Under the pieces are notes generated by a model. It was not told the DNA's origin. It ran no database searches and saw only the letters and a list, made by a program, of their open reading frames with translations. Shown here piece by piece: positions 1 to 8,120 of a stretch of 15,542 bases of DNA. The stretch comes from Clostridiales bacterium (GTDB lineage Bacteria > Bacillota > Clostridia > Oscillospirales > Oscillospiraceae). Location of the stretch: the NCBI GenBank assembly GCA_029098065.1, contig JAQXNP010000058.1, positions 1 to 15,542 of the forward strand, in the 5' to 3' direction. The position numbers and the translations under genes are program-made. Numbering within the stretch: position 1 is the stretch's first letter; each line of letters opens with the position of its first letter.

Positions 1-700
1 TATCCCCGGGACGCATGGGGCCCACTCCGGCGGGAGTACCAGTGGTAACCACATCGCCGGGCTCCAGCGACATGGAAGCGGTGATAAAAGCCAACAGCTT
101 GGGCACCGGGTGCATAAGCCGGGCTGTGCTCCCATCCTGAACAGTCTTCCCGTTGAGCCGGGTGGTCAAATGGAGGTCGGCCGGATCCACTTCATCGGTG
201 ACCAGAGGTCCGATCGGAGCAAAGCCGTCCATGCTCTTGCCGCGGGTCCACTGTCCGTCACCGTATTGGATATCCCTGGCAGTCACGTCGTTCAGACAGG
301 TATAGCCCAGGACATAATCCGCAAAGTTCTCTTCCTTTACATCCTTTGCCCTCTTTTTGATGACGAAAGCCAGTTCTCCCTCATAGTCCAGCCGCTCCAC
401 AAAATCAGGGGCGTGAACTTCCCCCTCCGGGTTATTGAGCGTGTTCGGAGCCTTGATAAAGAGCAAGGGCTTGGCGGGAGGTTCGCTCCCCATCTCCTTG
501 GCGTGGTCAAAATAGTTTTTGCCGATACAGACAATCTTGCTGGGCTCGCAGGGAGCCAGCAGCTTGCAATCCTGCAGCGGAAGACTCCTGCCATCATATT
601 GAAGTCCGTCATAAGGAGGAGCGGAGAGTGTGCGGACAGACTCCCCCTCCAGAACGCCCCAGACCGGGCTGCCATCAAATAAGATGCGAACGTATTTCAT
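1..700 (-). CDS. Fumarylacetoacetate hydrolase (FAH) family protein, 3' end cut by window edge
   Basis: The frame is open from an ATG at 700-698 to the left edge, giving 233 residues of a protein whose C-terminus lies outside the window. A small N-terminal region is followed by the FAH catalytic fold: CIGKNYFDHAKEMG, FIKAPNT, LDYEGELAFVIKKRAKDV, GYTCLNDVTARDIQ, and near the cut the family hallmark TTGTPAGVGPM. The paired acidic residues of the LDYEGELA segment are the usual metal ligands. Members hydrolyse or isomerise C-C bonds in acylpyruvates and 2-hydroxy-dienoates, or decarboxylate oxaloacetate; the exact substrate cannot be told from this sequence. The start is set by GGAGGG seven bases upstream, and ATGA is shared with the engB stop (4-base overlap), so it is probably translationally coupled as the last visible gene of the tig-clpP-clpX-lon-engB cluster. 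Family assignment is firm; substrate is unknown. Confidence 0.93.
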   Translation of the reverse strand, partial: MKYVRILFDGSPVWGVLEGESVRTLSAPPYDGLQYDGRSLPLQDCKLLAPCEPSKIVCIGKNYFDHAKEMGSEPPAKPLLFIKAPNTLNNPEGEVHAPDFVERLDYEGELAFVIKKRAKDVKEENFADYVLGYTCLNDVTARDIQYGDGQWTRGKSMDGFAPIGPLVTDEVDPADLHLTTRLNGKTVQDGSTARLMHPVPKLLAFITASMSLEPGDVVTTGTPAGVGPMRPGD

Positions 701-1296
701 CGTATTCCCTCCACATGAGCGGTAATGAGTCCGAGTAGTTCGTCCCGGCCAGTCCCCTTCTCAGCTGAAAAGGGGATTACCTTTATCGCTTCCGGCAGTG
801 CAAGAGTCTCCCGGATCAGGGCCAGATTCGGTTCAATCTCACTCTTTTTCAGCTTGTCCAGTTTATTGGCCACCACCGTCCAGGGGCGGCCGGCGGCTTT
901 GAAATAGTCCGCCATTGTTATATCGTTGGCGGTGGGCTTATGCCGGGCGTCTACAATGAGGACGCCCAGCGTCATAAGGTCAGGGGCGTCGAACCAGCTT
1001 TGAATCAGCCTGGCCCAGCGGTCCTTTTCCGCCTGGGAAACCTTGGCGTAGCCATAGCCCGGGAGATCCACCAGATAGAGCCGTTCATCCACCCGGAAGT
1101 AGTTGATGTGAACGGTTTTGCCAGGCGCCGCCCCCACTCTGGCGAAGTTTTTCCGGTTCAGAAGGCGGTTGATGACTGAGGACTTCCCCACATTGGACCG
1201 GCCCGCGAAAGCCACCTGAGGCAGCGGATCCCGGGGGAAATCCTTGGGTCCGGCAGCAGAGCGGACAAATTCCACTTTTTGCGTATTCAGGGCCAT
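697..1296 (-). CDS. engB: EngB/YsxC ribosome-biogenesis GTPase
   Basis: A 199-residue TrmE-Era-EngA-EngB-type GTPase of normal length for the family (about 195-210). G motifs are visible in order: G1 GRSNVGKSS at 32-40, the G2 threonine within GKTVHINYF (T61), G3 DLPGYGYA from 77, G4 NKLDK at 144-148, and G5 in SAEKGTG near 180. In Bacillus and E. coli this cytosolic protein (YsxC/YihA) is needed for late assembly of the 50S subunit. The ATG at 1296-1294 has a GAGG Shine-Dalgarno seven bases upstream that overlaps the lon stop codon; the lon-engB gap is 9 bases. Lon followed by engB is a familiar Firmicutes order. The stop overlaps the following FAH-family gene by 4 bases. Confidence 0.97.
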   Translation of the reverse strand: MALNTQKVEFVRSAAGPKDFPRDPLPQVAFAGRSNVGKSSVINRLLNRKNFARVGAAPGKTVHINYFRVDERLYLVDLPGYGYAKVSQAEKDRWARLIQSWFDAPDLMTLGVLIVDARHKPTANDITMADYFKAAGRPWTVVANKLDKLKKSEIEPNLALIRETLALPEAIKVIPFSAEKGTGRDELLGLITAHVEGIR

Positions 1297-1305
1297 ATCA
1301 ATTCC

Positions 1306-3708
1306 TCACTGTGTCAGTGTTCGTCCCAGTTCTCCGGCCGCTGCCGGAGAAATAGGCATCAGGGCAAGTTCCTCCTTCGGCTGTTCCCCGCGAAGCAGCG
1401 CCTGTTCCAGCACCTGATCGATGCGGGAAACGGGGACGATGCGGATTGCCTTTCGCACCAGGGGATCGATCTCCTCCAGATCGGGAAGATTCTCCTCCGG
1501 GATCAAGACCGTGCGGACGCCCTCCCGCAGAGCGCCCATGGTCTTTTCCCGCAGGCCCCCGATGGCCAGCACCCGTCCTTGTAAGGTGATCTCACCTGTC
1601 ATGGCGATATCTCCTCTCACTGGGACCCCTGTGAGAGCGGAGACCATGGCGGTGGTGATGCTCACGCCTGCCGAGGGGCCGTCTTTCGGTACTGCTCCCT
1701 CCGGAAAATGGAGATGGATATCCTTTGTTTTGTAGAAATCAGACTCAACTCCCAAACCGGCGGCGTGCGCGCGAATATAGCTGAGGGCCGCCTGGCAGGA
1801 TTCCTTCATCACGTCGCCCAGATTTCCGGTGAGTTCCAGTTTTCCCGTTCCGGGGACCACATTTGCCTCTACTTCCAGCAATTCCCCGCCCACCTGTGTC
1901 CAGGCCAGGCCGTTTACCACGCCCAGGCGGGGGCTGTGATCCTTTAATTCCGGGTGATATTTTCTCGGCCCCAGAAGAGACGCCAGATCTTCCTCCGTAA
2001 CGGAAACAAACTTTACATGTTCAGAAACAATCCGCATGGCGGCCTTCCGGCACAGAGATGCCAGCTGGCGTTCCAGCACCCGGACGCCGGATTCCTTGGT
2101 GTATCCGGCAATGAGCGCGCGCAGGGCTGGGTCGGTCAGTTTGAGCTGGCTTTTCTTCAGGCCGTGCCGCTTCAGCTGCTTCGGCAGCAGATGCCTCTTC
2201 GCGATCTCCAGCTTTTCCTCGTCGGTATAGCTGGGCAGCTCGATGACCTCCATCCGGTCCAGCAGCGGCCGGGGAATGGTGTCGGTGGTATTGGCGGTGG
2301 TGATGAACATCACCTCGGAGAGATCAAAGGGGATCTCCAGAAAATTATCCCGGAAGGAGGCGTTCTGTTCCGGATCCAGCACTTCCAACAGAGCGGAGGC
2401 GGGATCTCCCCGCTGGTCCCCGGTCAGTTTGTCGATCTCGTCCAGCACCAGGAGCGGGTTGCAGCTTCCCGCCTGATTGACGGCAGTGATGATCCGTCCG
2501 GGCATGGACCCCACGTAGGTTTTCCGATGGCCCCGGATCTCCGCCTCGTCGTGGACGCCGCCCAGGGAGACCCGGGCCAGCTTTCTGCGGGTCGCTTTGG
2601 CCACAGAGAGCGCGATTGAGGTTTTGCCCACACCGGGGGGACCCACCAGACACAGGATCTGACTCTTGAGATCGGGGGCCAGCTGCTTGACTGCCAGGAA
2701 CTCCAGGATCCGCTCCTTCACCTTTTCCAGCCCGTAGTGGTCGGCGTCCAGGATCTTCCGGGCCGCAGCCACATCCACCCGGTCCTTCGTCCGCTTTCCC
2801 CAGGGCAGATCCAGACAGGTATCCAGATAGCCGCGGGACACAGCGGCCTCCGCCGAGCCATAGGGCTGCTTTTCCAACCGGGAGACTTCTTTCCGGAGCT
2901 TCTCTTTGCTTTCTTCCGGCATGGCGGAGCGGTCAATGCGCTGCCGGTACTCTGCGCACTCATCGGCTTCCCCACCCTCTCCCAGGGTGTCCTGGATGAC
3001 CTTGAGCTGCTGCCGGAGCATGAAATCTTTCTGGGTGTCAGAGATCTGCTGACGGGTCTTTGACTCCAGATCCTGCTCCAGTTCCAGAACCTCGGTCTCC
3101 CGCTGAAGGAGCTTCCGAACAATCCGCAGACGCTTGACCGGCTGAATCTCCTCCAGCACCGTCTGTTTGTCCTCCATCCGCATGGGGATGTTTTGCGCAA
3201 TATAATCTGCAATATAACCGGGATCCTGGCTGGACAAAACGTTCACCAGCAGATCCGATGTCATTCTGGGAGAGCGCTCGATGTAGTGATCAAACAGCTC
3301 GTAGGTATTGCGGATCAGAGCCTCTGTCCGGGCGGTCTGCCTGGCCGGCGGTTCAGCCGCCAATTCCACCACCTCCGCGATCAGGTAAGGCTCCGTCTGT
3401 TTCAGAGAGAGGAGCTTGCCCCGGCTTTCTCCCTCTACCATGACCCGTACGTTGTCCCCGGGCATGCGCAGGATCTGTCGGATATTGCAGACAGTGCCGA
3501 CCGTAAACAGATCCTTTTCCTCCGGCTCCTCCACTGAGAGATCTCTCTGGGCCACCAGAAAGATCGGGCTGTTGGAAGCCATCGCCTCATCCAACGCCCG
3601 GATCGAAGTCCCACGGCTCACATCGAAGTGGAGGAGCACGCTGGGAAAGACGGACAGGCCGCGCAGGGCCAGAGCAGGCATTGTAACAGGAACCTTCTCC
3701 TCCGCCAC
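1306..3708 (-). CDS. lon: ATP-dependent protease Lon (LonA type)
   Basis: Cytosolic AAA+ serine protease that degrades misfolded and regulatory proteins. Domain order: N-terminal substrate domain (LALRGLSVFPSVLLHFDV), coiled middle, AAA+ module with Walker A GPPGVGKT at 356-363 and Walker B LLVLDEID, then the protease domain with the catalytic serine in KDGPSAG (S679) and lysine in LREKTMGAL (K722). With my chosen start these fall at the same numbers as in E. coli Lon. Two starts compete: GTG at 3717-3715 and GTG at 3708-3706. I prefer 3708, because the upstream GTG is embedded in a near-consensus Shine-Dalgarno (AAGGAAGTG) that sits six bases before the second GTG; the alternative gives 803 rather than 800 residues. 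It lies 71 bases after clpX, behind a GC-rich hairpin, and 9 bases before engB. Confidence 0.97.
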   Translation of the reverse strand: MAEEKVPVTMPALALRGLSVFPSVLLHFDVSRGTSIRALDEAMASNSPIFLVAQRDLSVEEPEEKDLFTVGTVCNIRQILRMPGDNVRVMVEGESRGKLLSLKQTEPYLIAEVVELAAEPPARQTARTEALIRNTYELFDHYIERSPRMTSDLLVNVLSSQDPGYIADYIAQNIPMRMEDKQTVLEEIQPVKRLRIVRKLLQRETEVLELEQDLESKTRQQISDTQKDFMLRQQLKVIQDTLGEGGEADECAEYRQRIDRSAMPEESKEKLRKEVSRLEKQPYGSAEAAVSRGYLDTCLDLPWGKRTKDRVDVAAARKILDADHYGLEKVKERILEFLAVKQLAPDLKSQILCLVGPPGVGKTSIALSVAKATRRKLARVSLGGVHDEAEIRGHRKTYVGSMPGRIITAVNQAGSCNPLLVLDEIDKLTGDQRGDPASALLEVLDPEQNASFRDNFLEIPFDLSEVMFITTANTTDTIPRPLLDRMEVIELPSYTDEEKLEIAKRHLLPKQLKRHGLKKSQLKLTDPALRALIAGYTKESGVRVLERQLASLCRKAAMRIVSEHVKFVSVTEEDLASLLGPRKYHPELKDHSPRLGVVNGLAWTQVGGELLEVEANVVPGTGKLELTGNLGDVMKESCQAALSYIRAHAAGLGVESDFYKTKDIHLHFPEGAVPKDGPSAGVSITTAMVSALTGVPVRGDIAMTGEITLQGRVLAIGGLREKTMGALREGVRTVLIPEENLPDLEEIDPLVRKAIRIVPVSRIDQVLEQALLRGEQPKEELALMPISPAAAGELGRTLTQ

Positions 3709-3740
3709 GAAAAACACTTCCTTTCCAAAAATATAAACGT

Positions 3741-3762
3741 GGAGCGGGGTTTCCCCCGCCCC
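3741..3762 (-). promoter_or_regulatory. GC-rich stem-loop between clpX and lon
   Basis: In the transcript GGGGCGGGG pairs with CCCCGCTCC over 9 base pairs (one G-U) across a GAAA tetraloop, giving a very stable hairpin. It is followed by ACGTTTATATTTTT, which is T-rich but not a clean U-tract directly at the stem. It could act as a leaky terminator, or as a barrier that protects or separates the clpX and lon messages. The hairpin is seen directly; its function is inferred. Confidence 0.55.
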
Positions 3763-3779
3763 GTGTTTTGTAATGAACT

Positions 3780-5096
3780 TTAAGACGCGGTGTCCCGCAT
3801 GGAACCGCTCCCCCGGGCAGAATGGAGGGACGCCCCGCCCAAGCGCGGGCGCTCGGTCTGATTCCGGTCACGGATCACCTGAGGGGCCTGGCCCCCGGTA
3901 ACACTCTCCGGGGTAATGATGACTTTTGAAATAGCGGGATCAGAGGGCACATCGTACATAACCGGAGTCATGACCTCTTCCAGCACAGCCCGAAGTCCCC
4001 GGGCTCCCATCCCCCGGTCCAGGGCCTTTTCAGCCGCCGCTTCCAGCGCCTCAGGCTGGAACTCCAGTTTTACGTCATCGTAATCCAGCAGCTTTTCATA
4101 CTGGCGGACCAGCGCGTTTTTCGGCTCGGTCAGGATGCGGACCAGCTGTCCCCGGTTCAGCGACTCCAGGCTGGTTACAACAGGCAGACGGCCAACCAAT
4201 TCGGGGATGATGCCAAACTTAATCAGATCATGGGGCTGAACCTGGGAGAAGAGTTCGCCCACATTCTGCTCCTCCTTGCGCTTGATATCCGCACCGAAGC
4301 CGATGGTCTTCTTATCCAGGCGCTGCTCAATGATCTTGTCCAGCCCGTCGAAGGCGCCGCCGCAGATGAAGAGAATATTCTTCGTGTTAACCTGGATGAA
4401 CTCCTGATGGGGATGCTTCCGCCCGCCCTGGGGAGGCACGTTGGCCACGGTGCCCTCCAGAATCTTCAGAAGCGCCTGCTGAACACCCTCGCCGGACACG
4501 TCCCGGGTAATCGAGGTGTTTTCGCTCTTCCGGGCAATCTTGTCCATCTCATCGATATAGATAATGCCCCGCTCTGCACGTTCCACATCGTAGTCGGCAG
4601 CCTGAACCAGCCGGAGCAGGATGTTCTCCACGTCATCGCCCACATAGCCCGCCTCGGTGAGGGTGGTGGCGTCGGCAATGGCAAAAGGCACCTTCAGGAT
4701 CCGGGCCAGGGTCTGGGCAAACAGGGTCTTACCGCAGCCAGTGGGGCCGATGAGCAGGATATTGCTCTTTTGAAGCTCGACATCATCCCCCCCACCGAAA
4801 TAGATGCGCTTATAGTGGTTATAGACAGCCACCGACAGGGCCATCTTGGCACTCTCCTGGCCAATGATATACTCGTCCAGCACCTGGTGGATCTCCTTGG
4901 GAGTGGGAATCACATCGGGGATATCCGGGCTGAACGTCTCCTCCTGATCCTCCGCGTCGTCCAAGATCGACATGCACAGGTGAACACATTCATTGCAGAT
5001 ATAGGCTCCCGGCCCGGCAATGATGCGTGCCACCTGGTCCTGATGCTTGCCGCAGAAGGAACAGCGGATCGATTTGTGCTCGTCATTTTTCGGCAT
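3780..5096 (-). CDS. clpX: ClpX, ATP-binding unfoldase subunit of ClpXP
   Basis: A 438-residue AAA+ unfoldase that recognises substrates and threads them into ClpP. The N-terminal zinc-binding domain has C12-x2-C15 and C34-x2-C37. Walker A is GPTGCGKT at 117-124, pore loop GYVG at 150-153, Walker B IIYIDEMD around 178-185, the RKH substrate loop at 226-228, and the ClpP-docking IGF loop at 265-267; a [13 protein letters not shown] segment marks sensor 2. All functional loops are therefore intact and should pair with the adjacent clpP. The ATG at 5096-5094 has GAGGT nine bases upstream. About 30 residues after ITPESV form a basic, arginine- and serine-rich tail that makes it a little longer than the roughly 420-residue Bacillus protein. 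It lies 70 bases after clpP. Confidence 0.98.
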   Translation of the reverse strand: MPKNDEHKSIRCSFCGKHQDQVARIIAGPGAYICNECVHLCMSILDDAEDQEETFSPDIPDVIPTPKEIHQVLDEYIIGQESAKMALSVAVYNHYKRIYFGGGDDVELQKSNILLIGPTGCGKTLFAQTLARILKVPFAIADATTLTEAGYVGDDVENILLRLVQAADYDVERAERGIIYIDEMDKIARKSENTSITRDVSGEGVQQALLKILEGTVANVPPQGGRKHPHQEFIQVNTKNILFICGGAFDGLDKIIEQRLDKKTIGFGADIKRKEEQNVGELFSQVQPHDLIKFGIIPELVGRLPVVTSLESLNRGQLVRILTEPKNALVRQYEKLLDYDDVKLEFQPEALEAAAEKALDRGMGARGLRAVLEEVMTPVMYDVPSDPAISKVIITPESVTGGQAPQVIRDRNQTERPRLGGASLHSARGSGSMRDTAS

Positions 5097-5123
5097 AATG
5101 TTGCTACCTCGTCAAAGAATACG

Positions 5124-5158
5124 CAGGGGAGCGGGGCGCGAACGGCCCTGCTCCCCTG
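5124..5158 (-). promoter_or_regulatory. Long GC-rich stem-loop between clpP and clpX
   Basis: CAGGGGAGCAGGGC on the transcript faces GCCCCGCTCCCCTG, a 14-position stem with a single A-C mismatch and a 7-base loop. No U-tract follows immediately (next bases CGTATTCTTTG), so a simple intrinsic terminator is unlikely. A 3'-end stabiliser or processing element for clpP mRNA, or a partial attenuator ahead of clpX, fits better. The 3' arm contains CCCCGCTCC, the same nine bases as the 3' arm of the clpX-lon hairpin. Confidence 0.55.
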
Positions 5159-5166
5159 ACCATGAA

Positions 5167-5748
5167 TCAGCGCTGATAAATAACCTTGTCCACCAGGCCA
5201 AACTCTTTGGCCTCCTCGGCGGACATAAAGTTGTCCCGCTCTGTGGCGGCCTTCACCTCTTCCAGGGTGCGGCCGCTGTTGGCGGCCATGATCTCATTGA
5301 GTCTCTGCTTGGTCCGCAGGATATACTCCGTGTGAATCTGGATATCGGTGGCCTGGCCCTGGAACCCGCCGGAAGGCTGGTGGATCATAATGCAGGCATT
5401 GGGCAGGACCAGCCGCTTTCCCTTGGTCCCGGAGGACAGCAGGAAAGCGCCCATGGAAGCCGCCATACCGACGCAGATGGTGGATACATCGCATTTGATA
5501 TACTGCATGGTGTCATAAATGGCCATGCCGTCCGTGACCGATCCACCGGGGCTGTTGATGTAAAACTGAATATCTTTGTCGGGATCCTGGGCTTCCAGAT
5601 ACAGGAGCTGGGCCACAACCAGACTGGCCGTGGTGGCGTTTACCTCTTCTCCCAGAAACACGATGCGGTCGTTGAGCAGCCGGGAAAAAATATCATAAGA
5701 CCGCTCACCCCGGCTGGTCTGCTCCACTACATAGGGTACCAAACTCAT
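5167..5748 (-). CDS. clpP: ClpP, proteolytic subunit of ClpXP
   Basis: A 193-residue serine protease subunit of textbook length that forms the tetradecameric chamber fed by ClpX. The catalytic triad falls at the canonical numbers: S98 in [10 protein letters not shown]123 in MIHQPSGG, and D172 in ATERDNFMS. The N-terminus [19 protein letters not shown] is typical of the mature-type protein. An upstream in-frame extension to 5820 exists, but I choose the ATG at 5748-5746 because the family starts there and AAAGGAGA lies about 11 bases upstream. It sits 96 bases after tig and 70 before clpX; tig-clpP-clpX-lon is a recurrent clostridial proteostasis order. I see no CtsR-type heptad repeat upstream. 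Confidence 0.98.
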   Translation of the reverse strand: MSLVPYVVEQTSRGERSYDIFSRLLNDRIVFLGEEVNATTASLVVAQLLYLEAQDPDKDIQFYINSPGGSVTDGMAIYDTMQYIKCDVSTICVGMAASMGAFLLSSGTKGKRLVLPNACIMIHQPSGGFQGQATDIQIHTEYILRTKQRLNEIMAANSGRTLEEVKAATERDNFMSAEEAKEFGLVDKVIYQR

Positions 5749-5844
5749 AACTTTACAGTCTCCTTTAACCAAGATCGACACAAAAGAGAAATACGCAGAC
5801 ACACCACACAGTATCCCCAAGCCATCCCATTTTATTCCGGGGAG

Positions 5845-7290
5845 TTATTCCTCGGGCTTCTCTTCCGCTTTTTTCGCGGTCTTTTTAGCAGTGGTCTTCT
5901 TGGCGGGCTTCTCCTCGCCCTCCTCCGCTTTCTTGTCCGTCTTCTTGGCAGCGGTCTTCTTGGCGGGCTTCTCCTCCTCGCCTTCTTCCGCTTTCTCGGC
6001 CTTCTTGGCCGGGGCCTTGCCCACCTTGGCAGAGTCAAAGATGATGTTGGCAGCCTTGCGGTTGGACAGATCCCGCTTCAGCTCCTCCTCAGGCACAGCC
6101 TGACGGACCCGCTCAGCCTTCATGCCAAACTGATCGGCCAGCTTCTGGCACTCCTCGTTAATCTCTTCCTCCGTGATCTGGATCCCCTCGGCCTCCGCGA
6201 TGGCGCCCAGGGCCAGGTCGGTCTTGACCTGACGCAGTGCGCCCTCCCGGGCCTCTTCCCGAAGCATATCCACAGTGATTCCGGTCATGGAAAGGTACTG
6301 CTCAAAGGGGATGCCCTGGGCGGTAATCTGCTGGCTGTACTGCTCCAGCATCCGCTGGATGCGATATTCCACCATGGCATCAGGGATCTCCACCGTCATG
6401 TTCTCAGTCACCTGATCCAGCAGGGCTTCCTCAAAATCATGACGGGCCTTGGTCTCCCGTCGCTCGGTCAGCTTCTTGCCCAGGTCAGCCCGGAAATCAG
6501 CCAAGGTCTCAAACTCAGAGACGTCCTTGGCGAACTCGTCATCCAGGACGGGATCCTTCCGCTCCTTGACGGCGTGGACCTTCACTTTAAAGGTGGCCTC
6601 CTTGCCGGCCAGATCCTCGGCGTGGTAATCCTCCGGGAAGGTGACTACAACGTCCTTCTCGTCGCCGGCCTTGGTGCCCACCAGCTGATCCTCAAATCCG
6701 GGAATGAACGTGCCGGAGCCCAGCTTCAGGTCAAAGTCGGTATCCTTGCCGCCATCAAAGGCCTTATCGCCGATAAAGCCCTCGTAGTCGATGGTGACAG
6801 TGTCGCCGTCCTTGGCCTCACGGTCCACATCCACCATCTGGCCGGCCCGCTGGACATAGGGCTTCATCTCTTCATCAATATCCTCTTCGGTGACCTTGAC
6901 CTCCTCCTTGGGAGCGGTCAGGCCCTTGTACTCGCCCAGCTTGACCTCGGGCCGGACAGCCACAGTGGCCTTGAAGGTAAAGCCGTCCTTGCCAATCTCC
7001 AGCACTTCCACCTCGGGATAAGCCACGGTGTCCAGCTTCTCCTGCTCAGCAGCCATGGCAAAGAGGTTGGGATAGAGGTCATTGATGGCATCCTCGTAGA
7101 AGATGTTGGAACCGTACATAGCCTCGATAATCTTCCGGGGAGCGTGGCCCTTGCGGAAGCCGGGAATGGAGATCTTACCGCGCTGCTTCTGATAGGCCTT
7201 CTGAACGGCGCCCTCCAGCTCCTCAGCGCTGGCCTCGATGGTCAGGGCGACCATGCTCTTCTCCAGTTTCTCTACGCTCTTGACATTCAT
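5845..7290 (-). CDS. tig: Trigger factor, ribosome-associated chaperone and prolyl isomerase
   Basis: A 481-residue chaperone that docks on the ribosome at the peptide exit and shields nascent chains. The N-terminal ribosome-binding domain carries the signature IPGFRKGHAPRKIIE. The FKBP-type isomerase domain (roughly 150-245) includes GDTVTIDYEGFIGDKAFDGG and GSGTFIPGFEDQL. The C-terminal helical arms follow to about residue 425. After that comes an unusual tail of about 56 residues rich in Lys, Glu and Ala, with PAKKTAAKKT-like motifs, so the protein is about 50 residues longer than E. coli trigger factor. Start: ATG at 7290-7288 with AGGAGG ten bases upstream; a longer open frame to 7323 lacks this support. 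It is the first gene of the tig-clpP-clpX-lon-engB run, with its own promoter at 7362-7390. Confidence 0.97.
   Translation of the reverse strand: MNVKSVEKLEKSMVALTIEASAEELEGAVQKAYQKQRGKISIPGFRKGHAPRKIIEAMYGSNIFYEDAINDLYPNLFAMAAEQEKLDTVAYPEVEVLEIGKDGFTFKATVAVRPEVKLGEYKGLTAPKEEVKVTEEDIDEEMKPYVQRAGQMVDVDREAKDGDTVTIDYEGFIGDKAFDGGKDTDFDLKLGSGTFIPGFEDQLVGTKAGDEKDVVVTFPEDYHAEDLAGKEATFKVKVHAVKERKDPVLDDEFAKDVSEFETLADFRADLGKKLTERRETKARHDFEEALLDQVTENMTVEIPDAMVEYRIQRMLEQYSQQITAQGIPFEQYLSMTGITVDMLREEAREGALRQVKTDLALGAIAEAEGIQITEEEINEECQKLADQFGMKAERVRQAVPEEELKRDLSNRKAANIIFDSAKVGKAPAKKAEKAEEGEEEKPAKKTAAKKTDKKAEEGEEKPAKKTTAKKTAKKAEEKPEE
5869..5991 (-). repeat. Tandem duplication encoding the trigger factor tail
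   Basis: Two adjacent units, 5929-5991 (21 codons) and 5869-5928 (20 codons), encode near-identical peptides of the form AEEGEE(E)KPAKKT(A/T)AKKT(D/A)KK, followed by a partial third start (AEEKPEE). The protein repeat is plain. At DNA level the units share long stretches such as cttcttggcgggcttctcct. Replication slippage would readily change the copy number here. Confidence 0.8.
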
Positions 7291-7361
7291 GTTTGTACTT
7301 CCTCCTGTCGGCGCACGTCCCATCGTTATGACCGGCAGCGCCCTTTCACGAAATCTTTTTC

Positions 7362-7390
7362 ATTGTATCAGACTTGAGAGCATATTTCCA
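7362..7390 (-). promoter_or_regulatory. tig: Probable housekeeping promoter for the tig-clpP-clpX-lon operon
   Basis: On the minus strand, TGGAAA (7390-7385) and TACAAT (7367-7362) are separated by 17 bases, with a TG-A extension in front of the -10 (TGATACAAT). The -35 is weak (4 of 6), but the extended -10 compensates. The predicted start near 7355 leaves a leader of about 65 bases before the tig ATG. No terminator is visible between the upstream metallophosphoesterase stop (7407) and this site, so readthrough from that operon is possible. Confidence 0.6.
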
Positions 7391-7406
7391 GAGTTTTTTC
7401 CAGAAT

Positions 7407-8120
7407 TCATAGAACTTTTTCAATTATGGGCGCGTCCAGGATTTTTCGCGGGGTAAAATTCAGATAATCTCCCGCCACCAGATGATAGTCCACACGCCCC
7501 CGGCGCCCCTCCAGCGCCAGACGGTGGCTGCCTCCGTGGAGATGACCGTAATAGCATGCCTTGACCTGATAATACTCCAGAAGATCCACGATCTCCTGAC
7601 AAATATATCCCTGATAAAGGGGCGGATAATGGAGAAAGCAGAGCTTTTCCGCCTCTCCTGCCGCTTTCAGCGAGGTCTCCAGCCGCAGAACCTCCCGATG
7701 AAAGACCTTCTCATTGTGGCCGTCGGCCTCTTCCTCAAAAAACCAGCCCCGGGTGCCGCACAGGGCTGCGCCGCCGTAAAACTGGCAGTTGTTATGAAGC
7801 AGCCCAAAATGATTCAGTCCATGGTCCGCCCAAAACCGGTACATCTTATTCGCGGTGGTCCACCAGTAATCGTGGTTTCCCTTGACCAGATATTTTTTCC
7901 CGGGAAACAGGGCGTCCAGAAACAGAAAATCCGGCAGGGCCTCCTCCATGCTCATTCCCCAGGAGAGGTCGCCGCAGAAAACCACTGCGTCCTCCTCCGT
8001 CAGGCCGGAAAAGCCGGCCCGCAGTTTCTCCACATAGTCGGTCCACGCCCCGCCAAAGGAATCCATCGCCTTGCTGCCTCCCAGAGAGAGGTGAGTGTCC
8101 CCGATGGTATAGAGTGCCAT
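7407..8120 (-). CDS. Calcineurin-like metallophosphoesterase
   Basis: A 237-residue cytosolic protein with the complete two-metal phosphoesterase signature: GDTH (D8, H10), GDLSWG (D51), GNHDYWW (N82, H83) and GHLHGG near residue 197. There is no signal peptide or membrane segment. Relatives hydrolyse phosphomono- or diesters, but the physiological substrate of this subgroup is not evident. Its ATG shares one base with the thrC stop (TAATG), with GGGAG about 11 bases upstream, so it is likely translated by coupling as the last gene of the rbgA operon. The stop lies 17 bases before the -35 of the tig promoter. Family is certain; role unknown. Confidence 0.93.
   Translation of the reverse strand: MALYTIGDTHLSLGGSKAMDSFGGAWTDYVEKLRAGFSGLTEEDAVVFCGDLSWGMSMEEALPDFLFLDALFPGKKYLVKGNHDYWWTTANKMYRFWADHGLNHFGLLHNNCQFYGGAALCGTRGWFFEEEADGHNEKVFHREVLRLETSLKAAGEAEKLCFLHYPPLYQGYICQEIVDLLEYYQVKACYYGHLHGGSHRLALEGRRGRVDYHLVAGDYLNFTPRKILDAPIIEKVL

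Noticed and set aside
4230..5159. A 309-codon open frame on the plus strand
   Set aside because: It is exactly in register antisense to clpX, whose protein is fully conserved; no independent support.
5749..5844. Possible promoter or terminator between tig and clpP
   Set aside because: No convincing -35/-10 pair, no CtsR-type repeat and no stable hairpin with a T-tract; co-transcription with tig is simpler.
5821..6040. Repeated DNA in the tig 3' end as a CRISPR or intergenic repeat
   Set aside because: The repeat is in frame, lacks spacers, and encodes the Lys/Glu-rich protein tail.
5047..7377. A 776-codon open frame on the plus strand
   Set aside because: It is antisense to clpP and tig, which happen to share the same codon register. 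It stays open because those genes avoid TTA, CTA and TCA codons. The translation is Leu/Gly/His-rich with no recognisable domain and no ribosome-binding site.
7391..7406. Terminator after the metallophosphoesterase gene
   Set aside because: Only repeated CTGGAAA-like bases and A-runs are seen; no stem-loop forms before the tig promoter.
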